From Bacteroidales bacterium (lineage in GTDB: Bacteria; Bacteroidota; Bacteroidia; Bacteroidales; VadinHA17): a DNA stretch of 61,019 nt. A model generated the notes under the pieces. It saw nothing but the letters and a program-made list of their open reading frames with translations. It did no database searches and was not told where the DNA came from. The DNA is taken from the NCBI GenBank assembly GCA_003157015.1, contig PMIJ01000133.1:1-61019 (forward strand). The letters are read 5' to 3'. Below are positions 33,759 through 42,777 of this stretch, piece by piece; the stretch's first letter is position 1; the number at the start of each line of letters is the position of its first letter. The position numbers and the translations under genes are program-made.

Positions 33759-35336
33759 ATGATCAATAAAAAACTGAACATTGCAATTACAGGATTGCTT
33801 GTTTTTACACTGTTGTGTCTGCAGGCATCCTCTTCAGCAAAGACATCGTCAGACCTTTCAAAAGCAGCCATAATTCCCAAACCTGTTTCAATAACAGCCA
33901 CTGGTGAATTCTTTAGATTAAAGTCGCATGCAAATATTTGTATCTCGGAAGAATCCAAAGAGCTCAGACAGATAGGGCAATATCTGGCTGACAAACTTAA
34001 GGGATCTACCGGTTATGGATTTCAGGTTAAAACCACGGCAAAAACTGAGGAATCAGGAAATATCTATCTGATTCTGAACACAAACAGTTCAGGTCCAAAT
34101 GCTGCTGATGAAGGATATAAACTGATTATTACAAAAAAACAGATATTCCTTACGGCAAATAGTCCTACAGGTTTATTCAGGGGAGTACAGACGATAAGGC
34201 AATTATTGCCTGCAAGAATTGAACTTGCTTTAAAACAGCCGGGGCCCTGGAAAATTGCTACCGGTACAATTGAAGATTATCCTGCATATTCTTATCGTGG
34301 AGTAATGCTCGATGTTTCACGCCATTTTTTTGGTGTGGATGACGTAAAGAAATTGATTGAATTTCTTGCATGTTATAAGATAAATTTTTTACATCTCCAC
34401 TTATCGGATGATCAGGGATGGAGAATAGAAATCAAATCATGGCCCGAATTGACAAAACATGGGGGCAATACCCAGGTAGGCGGCGGCAGGGGAGGATATT
34501 ACACCCAGGAGCAATACTCTGAAATTGTGAATTTTGCTAAAGAACGGTACATTACAATAGTTCCTGAAATTGACATGCCAGGGCACACCAATGCTGTTCT
34601 TGCTTCTTATGCGGAACTGAATTGCTCAGGAAAAGCTACCGAGTTATATACCGGGACAAATGTCGGATTCAGTACTCTCTGCACAACTCAGGATATAACT
34701 TATAAGTTTATCGACGATGTTATAAGAGAACTGGCAGACATTACACCAGGTCCTTATATTCATATAGGCGGAGATGAATCTCATGCTACAAAAAGAGAAG
34801 ATTATATTCCCTTCATTAATAAAGTCGAGGATATTGTTATATCTCATGGCAAGCAGATACTAGGATGGGATGATATAGCTGTCGCAAGCCTGAAAACAAA
34901 TGTAGTTGCACAACACTGGGCAAATATTAAAAATGCAAATATAGCGGTTAGCCAGGGGGCTAAGATCCTCATGTCTCCGGCAAAAAAAGCATATCTCGAT
35001 ATGAAGTATGATAAATCAACAAAACTCGGGCAGCATTGGGCGGGGTACATAGAGGTTGACAGTGCATACTGCTTGGATCCGGCAGCATATATTCCGGGTG
35101 TGGGAGGGAAAAATATTTTAGGAATTGAAGCAGCTCTCTGGACGGAGACAATTACCAACATTAACGAAATGGAGTACATGGTTTTCCCCAGGCTTACAGG
35201 GTATGCCGAAATAGGATGGACACCTTCATCGGAAAGAAACTGGAATGAATACAAAGTAAGACTTGGAGAACAGGGAGAAAGATTTAAAGATATGGGGATA
35301 AATTATTATCCTTCGCCGCTTATACAGTGGAAGTAA
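33759..35336 (+). CDS. Secreted beta-N-acetylhexosaminidase, GH20
   Basis: A 525-residue exported glycoside hydrolase. Residues 1-27 form a signal peptide (TGLLVFTLLCLQASSSA). An N-terminal GH20b-type domain (residues about 35-165) precedes the GH20 TIM barrel, which starts at YRGVMLDVSRHFFGVDDVK. The catalytic Asp-Glu pair is D339-E340 in HIGGDESH. Other barrel signatures are FLHLHLSDDQGWRIEIKSWP and VPEIDMPGHTNAV. The enzyme removes terminal GlcNAc or GalNAc from glycans or chitin oligomers using substrate-assisted catalysis. There is no T9SS sorting domain, so it probably stays in the periplasm. It is not in a polysaccharide-utilisation locus. Confidence 0.95.
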   Translation: MINKKLNIAITGLLVFTLLCLQASSSAKTSSDLSKAAIIPKPVSITATGEFFRLKSHANICISEESKELRQIGQYLADKLKGSTGYGFQVKTTAKTEESGNIYLILNTNSSGPNAADEGYKLIITKKQIFLTANSPTGLFRGVQTIRQLLPARIELALKQPGPWKIATGTIEDYPAYSYRGVMLDVSRHFFGVDDVKKLIEFLACYKINFLHLHLSDDQGWRIEIKSWPELTKHGGNTQVGGGRGGYYTQEQYSEIVNFAKERYITIVPEIDMPGHTNAVLASYAELNCSGKATELYTGTNVGFSTLCTTQDITYKFIDDVIRELADITPGPYIHIGGDESHATKREDYIPFINKVEDIVISHGKQILGWDDIAVASLKTNVVAQHWANIKNANIAVSQGAKILMSPAKKAYLDMKYDKSTKLGQHWAGYIEVDSAYCLDPAAYIPGVGGKNILGIEAALWTETITNINEMEYMVFPRLTGYAEIGWTPSSERNWNEYKVRLGEQGERFKDMGINYYPSPLIQWK

Positions 35337-35453
35337 GCTATCCTGTCTGACATAAAAATTATTGTATTTACGGAAGAATATAGGGAACTTTGGTAAGATT
35401 ATATATTAGTCGCACAATTATTATATTAAATAATTGGTTAGAATCTTTTAGAA

Positions 35454-36212
35454 ATGAGACAAGACATTATTGATTTAATACGGACATCATCCGGAGAGAA
35501 TTTGCAATATTTTCACCAAGGATCTGAAGAATTTTTACAGACTCAAAATGGAGTGAGATACCCTGTTGATGGAAATATTTTATGTTTTCCTGAAACTGTC
35601 ACATTAACCGGGAATAACAAAAATTATCAAAAAATGTATGACCGGTTTTCAGCGTTTTATGATTTAGCTACAAAAGGCTATGCACTGCTTAAGAACGGAA
35701 ATGAAAAAAACAGGCTCGTGCAGTATCTGAACCTGCTTAATATAGAAAACGGAGATAAGGTTATAGAAATCTCTATTGGCACCGGCCGTAATATAAAATA
35801 CCTCAATTCAGCTGCAGACTATTTTGGTGTTGACATTTCGCTTGGGATGCTTAAAAAATGCCAGAGAAAAATGAAAAGACTTCATCGGGAAATCACTTTA
35901 ATTCAGGCAGAAGCTGAATCTCTTCCAATAAGGGATGAATCATTTGATGTGATATTCTCAGCAGGAGGGTTCAATTTTTTCAATGATCCGGGAAAAGCAG
36001 TCAATGAAATGTTACGGATAGCAAAAAGCGGAGTCAAAATATTAATTACCGACGAAACAGAAAAGCTAAGATTGAAGTACAGTAAAAATGAGTTTTACAA
36101 GGCCAACAAGGTCAGACAACCTGCAGAATACCTGCCTGACTTTTGTAAAAATATTGAATATAAAGAAATATGTGACGGTGATTTATATGTTCTGACATTT
36201 TGTAAACCATAA
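35454..36212 (+). CDS. Class I SAM-dependent methyltransferase
   Basis: A 252-residue methyltransferase with the Rossmann-like class I fold. Motif I is VIEISIGTGRNIKYL near residues 103-117, followed by FGVDISLGMLKKC, LIQAEAESLPIRDESFDVIFSAGGFNFFND and EMLRIAKSGVKILI. Before it, residues 1-60 resemble a short Trm112-like or zinc-ribbon-derived domain (SEEFLQTQNGVRYPVDGNI) but without the usual cysteines. The arrangement resembles the UbiE/MenG-like and Trm112-linked enzymes; the substrate cannot be named. The gene stands alone downstream of the hexosaminidase. Confidence 0.87.
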   Translation: MRQDIIDLIRTSSGENLQYFHQGSEEFLQTQNGVRYPVDGNILCFPETVTLTGNNKNYQKMYDRFSAFYDLATKGYALLKNGNEKNRLVQYLNLLNIENGDKVIEISIGTGRNIKYLNSAADYFGVDISLGMLKKCQRKMKRLHREITLIQAEAESLPIRDESFDVIFSAGGFNFFNDPGKAVNEMLRIAKSGVKILITDETEKLRLKYSKNEFYKANKVRQPAEYLPDFCKNIEYKEICDGDLYVLTFCKP

Positions 36213-36384
36213 TAAGTGCAATAAATTTGTTATTCTTTTAGTTTTAATTAGATTATACAAAATATCTGACTTTTAATTAGTTTTGTATTTCTGTCTTATC
36301 AGCAATTTGGGAATCAGCTAATTTCACTAAAATCAGACAATCCTGAAATATTTATAAGAATAAACACTTTAAACTATTAATGAC

Positions 36385-36858
36385 ATGAAAAAAATACTTT
36401 CAATATTCATTTGTTTTTCACTCATTGGAATACTCTCTTTTACAAATAGTTGTAAGAAAGACAACAAGATTAAAGGCTGTACGGATAAAGACAGCTATAC
36501 ATATAATTCAACTGCCCAGGAAGATGATGGAAGTTGTTTGTATCAGGGAGCTGTAGTAATCTGGTATGACCAGGCAGCTTCAACTGGTTTGATAGCCGAT
36601 GGTGCAACAGCTCTGACATTCTATCTGAGCGGCGAAATAGTCGGTTCCACTGCAACTAGTGTCTACTGGACAGCAGCTCCTGCATGTGGCGATAATGCTT
36701 CAATAACGGCAACAGAAGATCTAGCTAAAGTTAAGACGCATGCGTACACTCTCAGTGTCAAGGATCAAACCGGATATGAATACTGGACTACGGTATTAAA
36801 TATTGATGCAAACACCTGCCTTCAATTTCAGCTTCTCTGGAGTGCAAGAAAAAAATAG
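36385..36858 (+). CDS. Hypothetical lipoprotein with a calcium-binding-like CTDxxxxxYN motif
   Basis: A 157-residue predicted lipoprotein. The signal peptide ends in TNSCKK at residue 23. Residues 30-53 carry GCTDKDSYTYNSTAQEDDGS and C, a version of the short Cys-flanked motif CxDPxAxNYNPxAxxDDGSC common in Bacteroidota surface proteins. The remainder is a single beta-rich domain of about 100 residues (AVVIWYDQAASTGLIADG, ITATEDLAKVKTHAYTLSVKD) with two further cysteines. I know no function. A TAGTTTTG promoter-like element lies about 100 bases upstream at 36278-36285. The gene converges on the T9SS cargo gene. Confidence 0.82.
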   Translation: MKKILSIFICFSLIGILSFTNSCKKDNKIKGCTDKDSYTYNSTAQEDDGSCLYQGAVVIWYDQAASTGLIADGATALTFYLSGEIVGSTATSVYWTAAPACGDNASITATEDLAKVKTHAYTLSVKDQTGYEYWTTVLNIDANTCLQFQLLWSARKK

Positions 36859-36901
36859 GAGGCAATAAAAAACCATATTGTCTCTATAATCTGCTTCTGT
36901 T

Positions 36902-39463
36902 CTATTCTTTAATAAATTTCAGAAGAGCACCGGTTTTTAAATTTGTTTCAATAATCTTCATAAAATATAAGCCCTGGCTCAATGAAGAAACATTTATAAC
37001 AATATTCTTTCCTGACAAATTATAAGACGATACCAGAGTTCCTGTTGAATTATATATTGAAATAGTTTTTACACCCTCATATGTTGTTATAAGGTTAATA
37101 TTATCTTTTGCAGGATTGGGATAAAGAGCATAATCAGATTTTGTGACTTCAGGAACTGCATCGATATCGGAGGAGATATCGCCTTCTACAGTAATATTAT
37201 CAAACCTGTTATTTCCTTTGTTCCCGGTGTTTTGGGAAGAAAAGTCAATTCTCAGAACAAATTTTCTGTTGTGGTTTATTGCAGGGATAGATCGCAAATC
37301 AAGTGTAACCAGACTCCAGACCGTATCGGCGAAATTGGAGATAACCGGCAAACCGGTATTTATAAAAGTTGCAGCGCTATCGAGGCTATATGAAAAGATC
37401 TGTTCCCGCTGACCGCTTTTTATACTCGATAATTGGGTTTCATATTTAATTACAATATTCTGGTACCTTGTCGTCGGCATATACCATAAGAATTGCATAC
37501 TGTCGCTGGGGTTACGGGCACGGATAGCATTGTTCACTTCACCGCAACAGTCTTTGTATCCAGTGCGTTGATTAATAGTATCGCCAACGAGATTATCAAT
37601 ATTGCCCCAATCGTTTACAACACCCTGCAACGGTTTATAAATAATTGCTGCCCCGCCAAGTCTTGAGTAATCAGCTGAAATAGGCTGGGAATTAAACAGG
37701 ACACCGCCTGAACCATCAGCAGGTAATGTATTATTAAAATGCCAGTAGTGAATCATCTTTGCCGAACCGGTATTTACAACCGGATTAGCCACATGAATAT
37801 AAAATGTTTGCTTGACAGACGATACAAGATTTGTAGCGCTAATAGTAATAGGACCTATTAATCCTGATGACGCAGGAGTCCCGCTTAATGTGCTGCCGCT
37901 CAAGGTCAGCCATGACGGGTTGCCGCTTACTGAAAAATCCGGAGCCGGTGTTCCTGTCGCCGTTATATTGTAAATATATGATAAACCTGAAGTTCCGGTT
38001 GTGGTGGGAGTACTGGTAATTTGAGGGGTTGAAGAAACAATGATATTAAAAATTTGTTGAACGGAGCCTTCGGAATTCGTGGCAGTAATGGTGATGGGAC
38101 CGAATGTTCCAACTGAAGGAGGAATGCCGCTTAAGATATTACCATTAAGGGAAATCCATGACGGGTTCCCGCTTACCAAAAGATCAGGAACCGGCAACTC
38201 TGCAGCCACAATTGTATATGAATAAAGAGAGTTAGCCACTCCTGAAGTCATTGCAGTACTTGTGATCAGAGGTGCAGAAGGTACTGTTATGCTGAATGAC
38301 TGCTGAACGCTGCCAAGAATATTTGTTGCAGTGATTGTGATAGGACCGAATACCCCAAAAGTTGGCGGAGTACCACTTAATGTGGTATCAGATAATGTAA
38401 GCCACCCGGGATTACCGCTGACCGAAATAGTCGGTTTTGGAACGCCGGAGCTTGCTATTTTGTAGGTGAACACTGAGCCTATTTCTCCTGTCGTTGGAGC
38501 TGTACTTGTTATTACCGGAGCTACAGGTGTGATGTCTGCACCGACTTCCAGGTTGAATACCTGCTGTGAACTGCCTCCTAAGTTGGTGGCTGTGATTGTA
38601 ACCGGACCAAATGTGCCGACAGCCGGTGGTGTTCCGCTCAGGATATTGCCAGAAAGAGTAAGCCACGACGGGTTGCCGCTTACCGAAAATGTTGGAGCCG
38701 GGGCCCCGGTAGCAGTTATAGCATAGGAGTAGGGCCTGTTGATTATACCTGTGGTCAGTGCTGTGCTTGTAAATGCCGGTTTTGTGATAGTATCGCCTTC
38801 AACAGTAATATTGTCAAACCTGTTATTTCCTGATGTACCTGTATTTGGGGCCGTAAAGACTATTTTAAAGACCAGTTTCTCGTTGTTGTTCACAGCTGGA
38901 ACAGAACTTAAATCAATAGTGACCTTTCCAAAGACCAGGCCCGCAGAATCATAAGCTATCGGTAAACCGGAGGTTATAAAAGTTTTTGCGCTGTCTAGAC
39001 TATATGAGAATACCTGCCTGTGCTGGCCGCTTGCCGTACTTGATGACTGTGTTCCATATTTTATCACAATATTCTGGTATTTCTTAGTAGGGATGTACCA
39101 TAGGAACTGCATATAATCACTCGGATTACGGGTTCTGACTGCATAGTTAGTGCCTCCGCAGCATCCGCCATATCCGGGTCTTGAATTTATAGTATCGTAA
39201 TCAGCAGCAACAACTTTATAATTATCCATGTAATCGTTGACATTGCTTGTATCGGATGCTCCTGCTACTTTAATAGGTTTATAGACTACTGAAGCATTTC
39301 CCAAAGTAGAATAATCCGCGGGGATTGTTACTAAATGTACACCAGCTACTGTGTTATTAAAATGCCAGTAATGGATCAGTTTTTTTGTCTGGGCCTGGTT
39401 TTCAGGCTGAAATAGAATTAAAATAAATGAACAAGCTAGTATAAAGAAGATATTTTTTTTCAT
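36902..39463 (-). CDS. Secreted modular protein with Ig-like repeats and T9SS sorting domain
   Basis: An 853-residue predicted surface or secreted protein. Residues 1-24 are a signal peptide. Residues about 28-232 form a module beginning LIHYWHFNNT, repeated at about 580-775 (MIHYWHFNNTLPA), each with a CCG cysteine pair, FSYSLDSA and NNRFDNITVEGD. Between them are four Ig-like repeats of about 85 residues containing VSGNPSWLTLSG and LSGTPP ... GPITITATN. The last 70 residues are a type IX secretion sorting domain with ALYPNPAKDNINL, ISIYNSTGTLV and SLSQGLYFMKI. I chose the ATG at 39463, which gives a proper signal peptide. The end modules may bind carbohydrate or protein, which is inferred. 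Confidence 0.9.
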   Translation of the reverse strand: MKKNIFFILACSFILILFQPENQAQTKKLIHYWHFNNTVAGVHLVTIPADYSTLGNASVVYKPIKVAGASDTSNVNDYMDNYKVVAADYDTINSRPGYGGCCGGTNYAVRTRNPSDYMQFLWYIPTKKYQNIVIKYGTQSSSTASGQHRQVFSYSLDSAKTFITSGLPIAYDSAGLVFGKVTIDLSSVPAVNNNEKLVFKIVFTAPNTGTSGNNRFDNITVEGDTITKPAFTSTALTTGIINRPYSYAITATGAPAPTFSVSGNPSWLTLSGNILSGTPPAVGTFGPVTITATNLGGSSQQVFNLEVGADITPVAPVITSTAPTTGEIGSVFTYKIASSGVPKPTISVSGNPGWLTLSDTTLSGTPPTFGVFGPITITATNILGSVQQSFSITVPSAPLITSTAMTSGVANSLYSYTIVAAELPVPDLLVSGNPSWISLNGNILSGIPPSVGTFGPITITATNSEGSVQQIFNIIVSSTPQITSTPTTTGTSGLSYIYNITATGTPAPDFSVSGNPSWLTLSGSTLSGTPASSGLIGPITISATNLVSSVKQTFYIHVANPVVNTGSAKMIHYWHFNNTLPADGSGGVLFNSQPISADYSRLGGAAIIYKPLQGVVNDWGNIDNLVGDTINQRTGYKDCCGEVNNAIRARNPSDSMQFLWYMPTTRYQNIVIKYETQLSSIKSGQREQIFSYSLDSAATFINTGLPVISNFADTVWSLVTLDLRSIPAINHNRKFVLRIDFSSQNTGNKGNNRFDNITVEGDISSDIDAVPEVTKSDYALYPNPAKDNINLITTYEGVKTISIYNSTGTLVSSYNLSGKNIVINVSSLSQGLYFMKIIETNLKTGALLKFIKE
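37790..38780 (-). repeat. Tandem repeats of about 250-270 bases encoding four Ig-like domains
   Basis: Four copies of a repeat encode Ig-like domains within the T9SS cargo gene. Stretches such as those encoding GNPSWLTLSG and GPITITATN recur with only modest change. The flanking end modules (about 37180-37770 and 38790-39390) are also related, sharing a 30-base near-identical stretch around TTATCAAACCTGTTATTTCC. Such repeats can recombine. Confidence 0.8.
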
Positions 39464-39682
39464 GGATTTAGGCAATTTGTTGTCAAAGGTGGAAAAAATT
39501 CGTTTCAAATTATGAGATGTTTATCAGATTATTGATTTTTTTTGCATCAAAAAAGGTAAACGGAGATATAAAACATAAATAAGGATCAAAACAATATCAA
39601 TCTTAGCTTGTGGTCATGGAATTGAAAAATTATTCAATTAATTCCAATATTGTAAATACATTTCAGTTATACTGTTAAAATT

Positions 39683-39688
39683 AGGAGG
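39683..39688 (+). promoter_or_regulatory. Strong Shine-Dalgarno sequence of the aldo/keto reductase gene
   Basis: AGGAGG lies 7 bases before the ATG at 39696. Most genes in this window lack such a sequence, as expected in Bacteroidota, so this one stands out and fixes the start. Confidence 0.6.
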
Positions 39689-39695
39689 ATAAATT

Positions 39696-40841
39696 ATGTT
39701 ATATCGGAAACTAAGTAAAACAGGGATTGACCTTTCAGTTCTCGGATTCGGTTGTATGCGGCTTCCGACTATAGACCATAAACCCGAAAAGATAGACTAT
39801 CCAAAAGCTGCTCAGTTGCTTCATTATGCAATAGACCATGGTGTAAATTTTGTTGATACCGCCTATTTTTATCATGCTGCAGTATTCGGACAACGCGGAG
39901 AAAGTGAGCCATTTGTAGGTGAAGCGCTATCGGGAGGATGGAGGGGAAAAGTTCATCTGGCTACCAAAATGCCGCTTTTTCAGCTAAGGCAAAAGGAACA
40001 GATGGATACTTATTTTAAAGAGCAGCTGGTAAGACTACAGACAGATTATTTGGACTTTTATCTTCTTCATGGACTTAATGGTGAAATGTGGGATAAAATG
40101 CGCGAACTTGGAGTACGCGAATTTCTCGATAAAAAGAAATCTGAAGGGAAGATCAGGTTTCCTGCATTTTCTTTTCACGGGAAAGCAGAAGATTTTATCA
40201 GGATTTGCAACGAATACGACTGGACCTATGCGCAGATTCAGTATAACTATATGGATATTGATTTTCAGGCAGGATACAAAGGTCTTAAATATGCTGCTGA
40301 TAAAGGAATAGGAATAGTTGTTATGGAGCCTTTGAAAGGCGGGAAACTGGCAAATAAACTTCCGGCAGAAATGATGTCGGTGTTTAATGCATCTGTGATT
40401 AAACGGAGCCCTGCCGAATGGGCGTTGCGTTATGTATGGAATGAACCGGGGGTTTCGAGCCTCCTGTCAGGAATGAACAGCATGGAACAGCTCATGGAAA
40501 ACATCAGGATCGCTGATGAAGGGCTTCCAAATTCCCTGGACAGGGATGAAATATTAATTTTTGATACATTGCGAAATGCAATGGGCACAAGAATAAAAGC
40601 AGATTGCACGGAATGCCGGTATTGTATGCCATGTGCATCGGGAGTTGATATTCCTGGTGTATTGGCTGCTCTGAATAACGCTACTATCTGGAGTGACTCA
40701 AATCCCTGGCTGACAGGATATGTACAAATAGGAGGGAAGGCAGGCAAATGTACCGAATGCAGGGAATGTGAGGAAGTGTGTCCCCAGGAGCTTCCTATAT
40801 CTACCCTTATGAAAGAAGCTGTATCGTTATTCAGGGAATAA
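39696..40841 (+). CDS. Aldo/keto reductase with C-terminal 4Fe-4S ferredoxin region
   Basis: A 381-residue cytosolic oxidoreductase. The N-terminal 285 residues form an aldo/keto reductase TIM barrel, with RKLSKTGIDLSVLGFGCMRLP, VNFVDTAYFYH (catalytic Asp and Tyr), LATKMP and the catalytic-type His in FYLLHGLNG. The C-terminal 90 residues carry two cysteine clusters, CTECRYCMPC and CTECRECEEVCP, expected to bind iron-sulfur clusters. This fused form is common in anaerobes and differs from NADPH-only enzymes; the electron donor may be ferredoxin or a flavin partner. Substrate is unknown. The gene has an unusually strong Shine-Dalgarno. Confidence 0.93.
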   Translation: MLYRKLSKTGIDLSVLGFGCMRLPTIDHKPEKIDYPKAAQLLHYAIDHGVNFVDTAYFYHAAVFGQRGESEPFVGEALSGGWRGKVHLATKMPLFQLRQKEQMDTYFKEQLVRLQTDYLDFYLLHGLNGEMWDKMRELGVREFLDKKKSEGKIRFPAFSFHGKAEDFIRICNEYDWTYAQIQYNYMDIDFQAGYKGLKYAADKGIGIVVMEPLKGGKLANKLPAEMMSVFNASVIKRSPAEWALRYVWNEPGVSSLLSGMNSMEQLMENIRIADEGLPNSLDRDEILIFDTLRNAMGTRIKADCTECRYCMPCASGVDIPGVLAALNNATIWSDSNPWLTGYVQIGGKAGKCTECRECEEVCPQELPISTLMKEAVSLFRE

Positions 40842-40853
40842 CGAATTGAAGAA

Positions 40854-40874
40854 GGGGGCTTTTTAAGCCACCCT
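40854..40874. terminator. Bulged stem-loop between the reductase and sigma-operon genes
   Basis: GGGGGCTT and AAGCCACCC can pair with one bulge around a short T-rich loop. It lies between the convergent ends of the aldo/keto reductase gene and the small membrane protein gene. The T-run needed for a classic terminator is lacking. Confidence 0.4.
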
Positions 40875-40876
40875 CT

Positions 40877-41176
40877 CTATTGCTGATCCGAGGTAATTAC
40901 CCTGTTCTCTTCGCAGTCCTTTCTCCCAAATTTATGGCGGTATTTGCTTTTCCACTCCCTGTGGCCTCTTTCCTGTGATGAAGGTGCTACACCGGTAAGA
41001 AGTATCTTCGAAAGAAGAAATAGTCCGGCGGTCTGCCAGTAGGTGAGGACCGGTCCGTGGAACAATTGCGGAATAAGGCAATTCCAGAGGGCCATTACTC
41101 CCCAGATCACCAGTAATACTGCACCTGAACCGAGTATTCCGATTCCAACATACTTTAAAATTCTTAATGTTTTCAT
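40877..41176 (-). CDS. Small membrane protein downstream of an ECF sigma factor
   Basis: A 99-residue protein with a hydrophobic N-terminal half (YVGIGILGSGAVLLVIWGVMALW and a weaker TAGLFLLSKILLTGV segment) and a basic, hydrophilic C-terminus ending in REWKSKYRHKFGRKD. The start codon lies one base from the stop of the upstream sigma-factor gene, so they are one transcript. Position suggests a partner or regulator of the sigma factor, but no canonical anti-sigma (zinc-binding or FecR-like) motif is visible. I do not recognise its family. Confidence 0.75.
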   Translation of the reverse strand: MKTLRILKYVGIGILGSGAVLLVIWGVMALWNCLIPQLFHGPVLTYWQTAGLFLLSKILLTGVAPSSQERGHREWKSKYRHKFGRKDCEENRVITSDQQ

Positions 41177-41177
41177 A

Positions 41178-41759
41178 TCAGTTTTCTTTTAATAGTTTAT
41201 ATAATTCGTTCAATCTCTCCCTCAGGGCAAGCACAGCGTAGCGTTTCCTAGAGATGAGGGTATTGATTCCGGTACCGGTCTTTTCAGATATTTCTTTAAA
41301 GCTCATATCCTCAAACTCATTTGCGATAAATACGCTTCTTTGCTCATCGGGCAGTTCAGAAAGAGTCTCTTCAATGGCGTCCCATATCATTTCTTTTATT
41401 TCTTCATCTTCCGGTCTTGACCCAAGTGATGGGAGTATTTCCTGAAGTGAAAGTGGTCCGTCCTCATCTTTTTTAGCATTTTCGTAATAACTGATGCTTA
41501 CGGGCCTCTTTTTCCGGAAAAGATCGGTAATGCGGTTGTCGGCTACCCTGTAAAGCCATGCCGTCAGGTTTTCGATCCTCCGTATGTCCCTGAAGCCTAC
41601 GGTAAGCTGGTAAAAAACATCCTGCAGAATGTCCTCAGCCTCCATGCGGTTGGAGATTTTGTGATTTATATAGCCGAGCAGACGTTTCCGTTCGTCTTTA
41701 TAAACTTCTCCGATCTTTTCTGACTCTTTGGGACTCATTTTAAAGCTCTTTATCCCCAT
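41178..41759 (-). CDS. ECF-type RNA polymerase sigma factor
   Basis: A 193-residue extracytoplasmic-function sigma-70 factor. Region 2 includes RLLGYINHKISNRMEAEDILQDVFYQL and LTAWLYRVADNRITDLFRKKR near residues 28-80. Region 4 includes LSELPDEQRSVFIANEFEDMSFKEISEKTG, the helix-turn-helix that reads the -35-like element, followed by INTLISRKRYAVLALRERL. It directs RNA polymerase to a regulon that cannot be named. The small membrane protein gene follows by one base. No FecR/SusC pair is nearby, unlike many ECF genes in this phylum. Confidence 0.93.
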   Translation of the reverse strand: MGIKSFKMSPKESEKIGEVYKDERKRLLGYINHKISNRMEAEDILQDVFYQLTVGFRDIRRIENLTAWLYRVADNRITDLFRKKRPVSISYYENAKKDEDGPLSLQEILPSLGSRPEDEEIKEMIWDAIEETLSELPDEQRSVFIANEFEDMSFKEISEKTGTGINTLISRKRYAVLALRERLNELYKLLKEN

Positions 41760-41860
41760 AGACGTATCAGGGAAAGAAATATTTTAAAATTTATCGATTT
41801 TCCGGTTAAGTTCTCTCCACCAATAAACTTCCAGATTAAGTAAAATTGTTATTTAGAATA

Positions 41861-42139
41861 TCAGGATTCTATCCGGAAATCGGCATAATTAACAGCGGGG
41901 AAAGTATTTATGGTTACAGATTCTATATAACCTCTGCCAGGACCTTTTCTGCACCATTCAACAAATATGGCCAGCTGTTCCGGATATCCTTCGGCTTCAA
42001 TATAAACGCTACCATCGGATAAGTTTTTGACAAACCCTTTAATTTCCCGATTCCGGGCCTCTCTTACTGCACTCCATCTGAATCCGACACCCTGAACATG
42101 TCCGCTGACATGAATTTTATACAATAGTTTGGTTTCCAT
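41861..42139 (-). CDS. acyP: Acylphosphatase
   Basis: Small cytosolic enzyme that hydrolyses acyl phosphates such as carbamoyl or acetyl phosphate. The 92-residue protein has the signature HVSGHVQGVGFRWSAVREA with the catalytic Arg, and GFVKNLSDGSVYIEAEG with the catalytic Asn of KNLSDGSV. The motif GRGYIESVTI is also typical. I chose the ATG at 42139, which gives the usual length; the frame extends 15 codons upstream over a promoter-like element. It reads as a stand-alone gene. Confidence 0.95.
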   Translation of the reverse strand: METKLLYKIHVSGHVQGVGFRWSAVREARNREIKGFVKNLSDGSVYIEAEGYPEQLAIFVEWCRKGPGRGYIESVTINTFPAVNYADFRIES

Positions 42140-42148
42140 AGATGAGAG

Positions 42149-42156
42149 CAAATTTA
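42149..42156 (-). promoter_or_regulatory. Candidate -7 element just before acyP
   Basis: The minus strand reads TAAATTTG, an exact TAnnTTTG match ending 10 bases before the acyP ATG at 42139. The leader would be only a few bases long. It supports the chosen start over the longer frame. Confidence 0.45.
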
Positions 42157-42256
42157 CTATGAATTCCGGGACAATAAAATTCATTGTCCATAAGTTTAAG
42201 TATTATAGAGAGTTATTACGGTAAAATCCGGAAAAAGCAAAAACCTGAAGTTGATT

Positions 42257-42676
42257 ATGGATATTAATAAGGTAAGTTTATTTGCCGGTTTTCTAATGGC
42301 ACTATTCATTGTAAGCTGCAAAGGCGATCGGACTTCCCAAAATGCTGTATTTATCAATCCGCTCGCAAATCCCCAGGATGGACCACCGGCCGGCAATCCT
42401 GCGGATGCCGGTACAATTGGCGGAGGAAGCGGCGGAGCAATCTATAATGACGGGAACACAATGACATTAAAGATTCTTGGAACACTAATTGAAAAGAACA
42501 AGGTAAATGCATATGGATCAGCTGTTTTTTTTGTCACAAACGATCATACAGGGGATATTCGCATCGATAATTCTGTTATCCGCAATAACACAGGAGGCTC
42601 ATGGTATCCTTCGTATCCGGGGATCTCAATGCATAGTGATACTAAATGTGTAGTTACAAATTCAATTATTGAGTGA
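42257..42676 (+). CDS. Small lipoprotein with a beta-helix-like remnant
   Basis: A 139-residue predicted lipoprotein. The signal peptide ends in lipobox IVSC near residue 20. A proline- and glycine-rich linker (NPQDGPPAGNPADAG) follows. The C-terminal 85 residues read SGGAIYNDGNTMTLKILG, then IEKNKVNAYGSAVFF and IDNSVIRNNTGG, the alternating strand/turn pattern of a parallel beta-helix (pectate-lyase-like) protein. Parallel beta-helix proteins are normally several hundred residues, so this may be an internal-deletion remnant of a larger gene, or a small stand-alone form. I chose the ATG at 42257 over an in-frame TTG 6 bases upstream. Confidence 0.7.
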   Translation: MDINKVSLFAGFLMALFIVSCKGDRTSQNAVFINPLANPQDGPPAGNPADAGTIGGGSGGAIYNDGNTMTLKILGTLIEKNKVNAYGSAVFFVTNDHTGDIRIDNSVIRNNTGGSWYPSYPGISMHSDTKCVVTNSIIE

Positions 42677-42777
42677 AGAAGTAAATCACGGGATATTTTA
42701 TTAAATTTAGAAATTAAACCGGATCGTAACTAACAGAGTTATCTGATGCGGTTATATTATTTAATACCTTTATTGAA

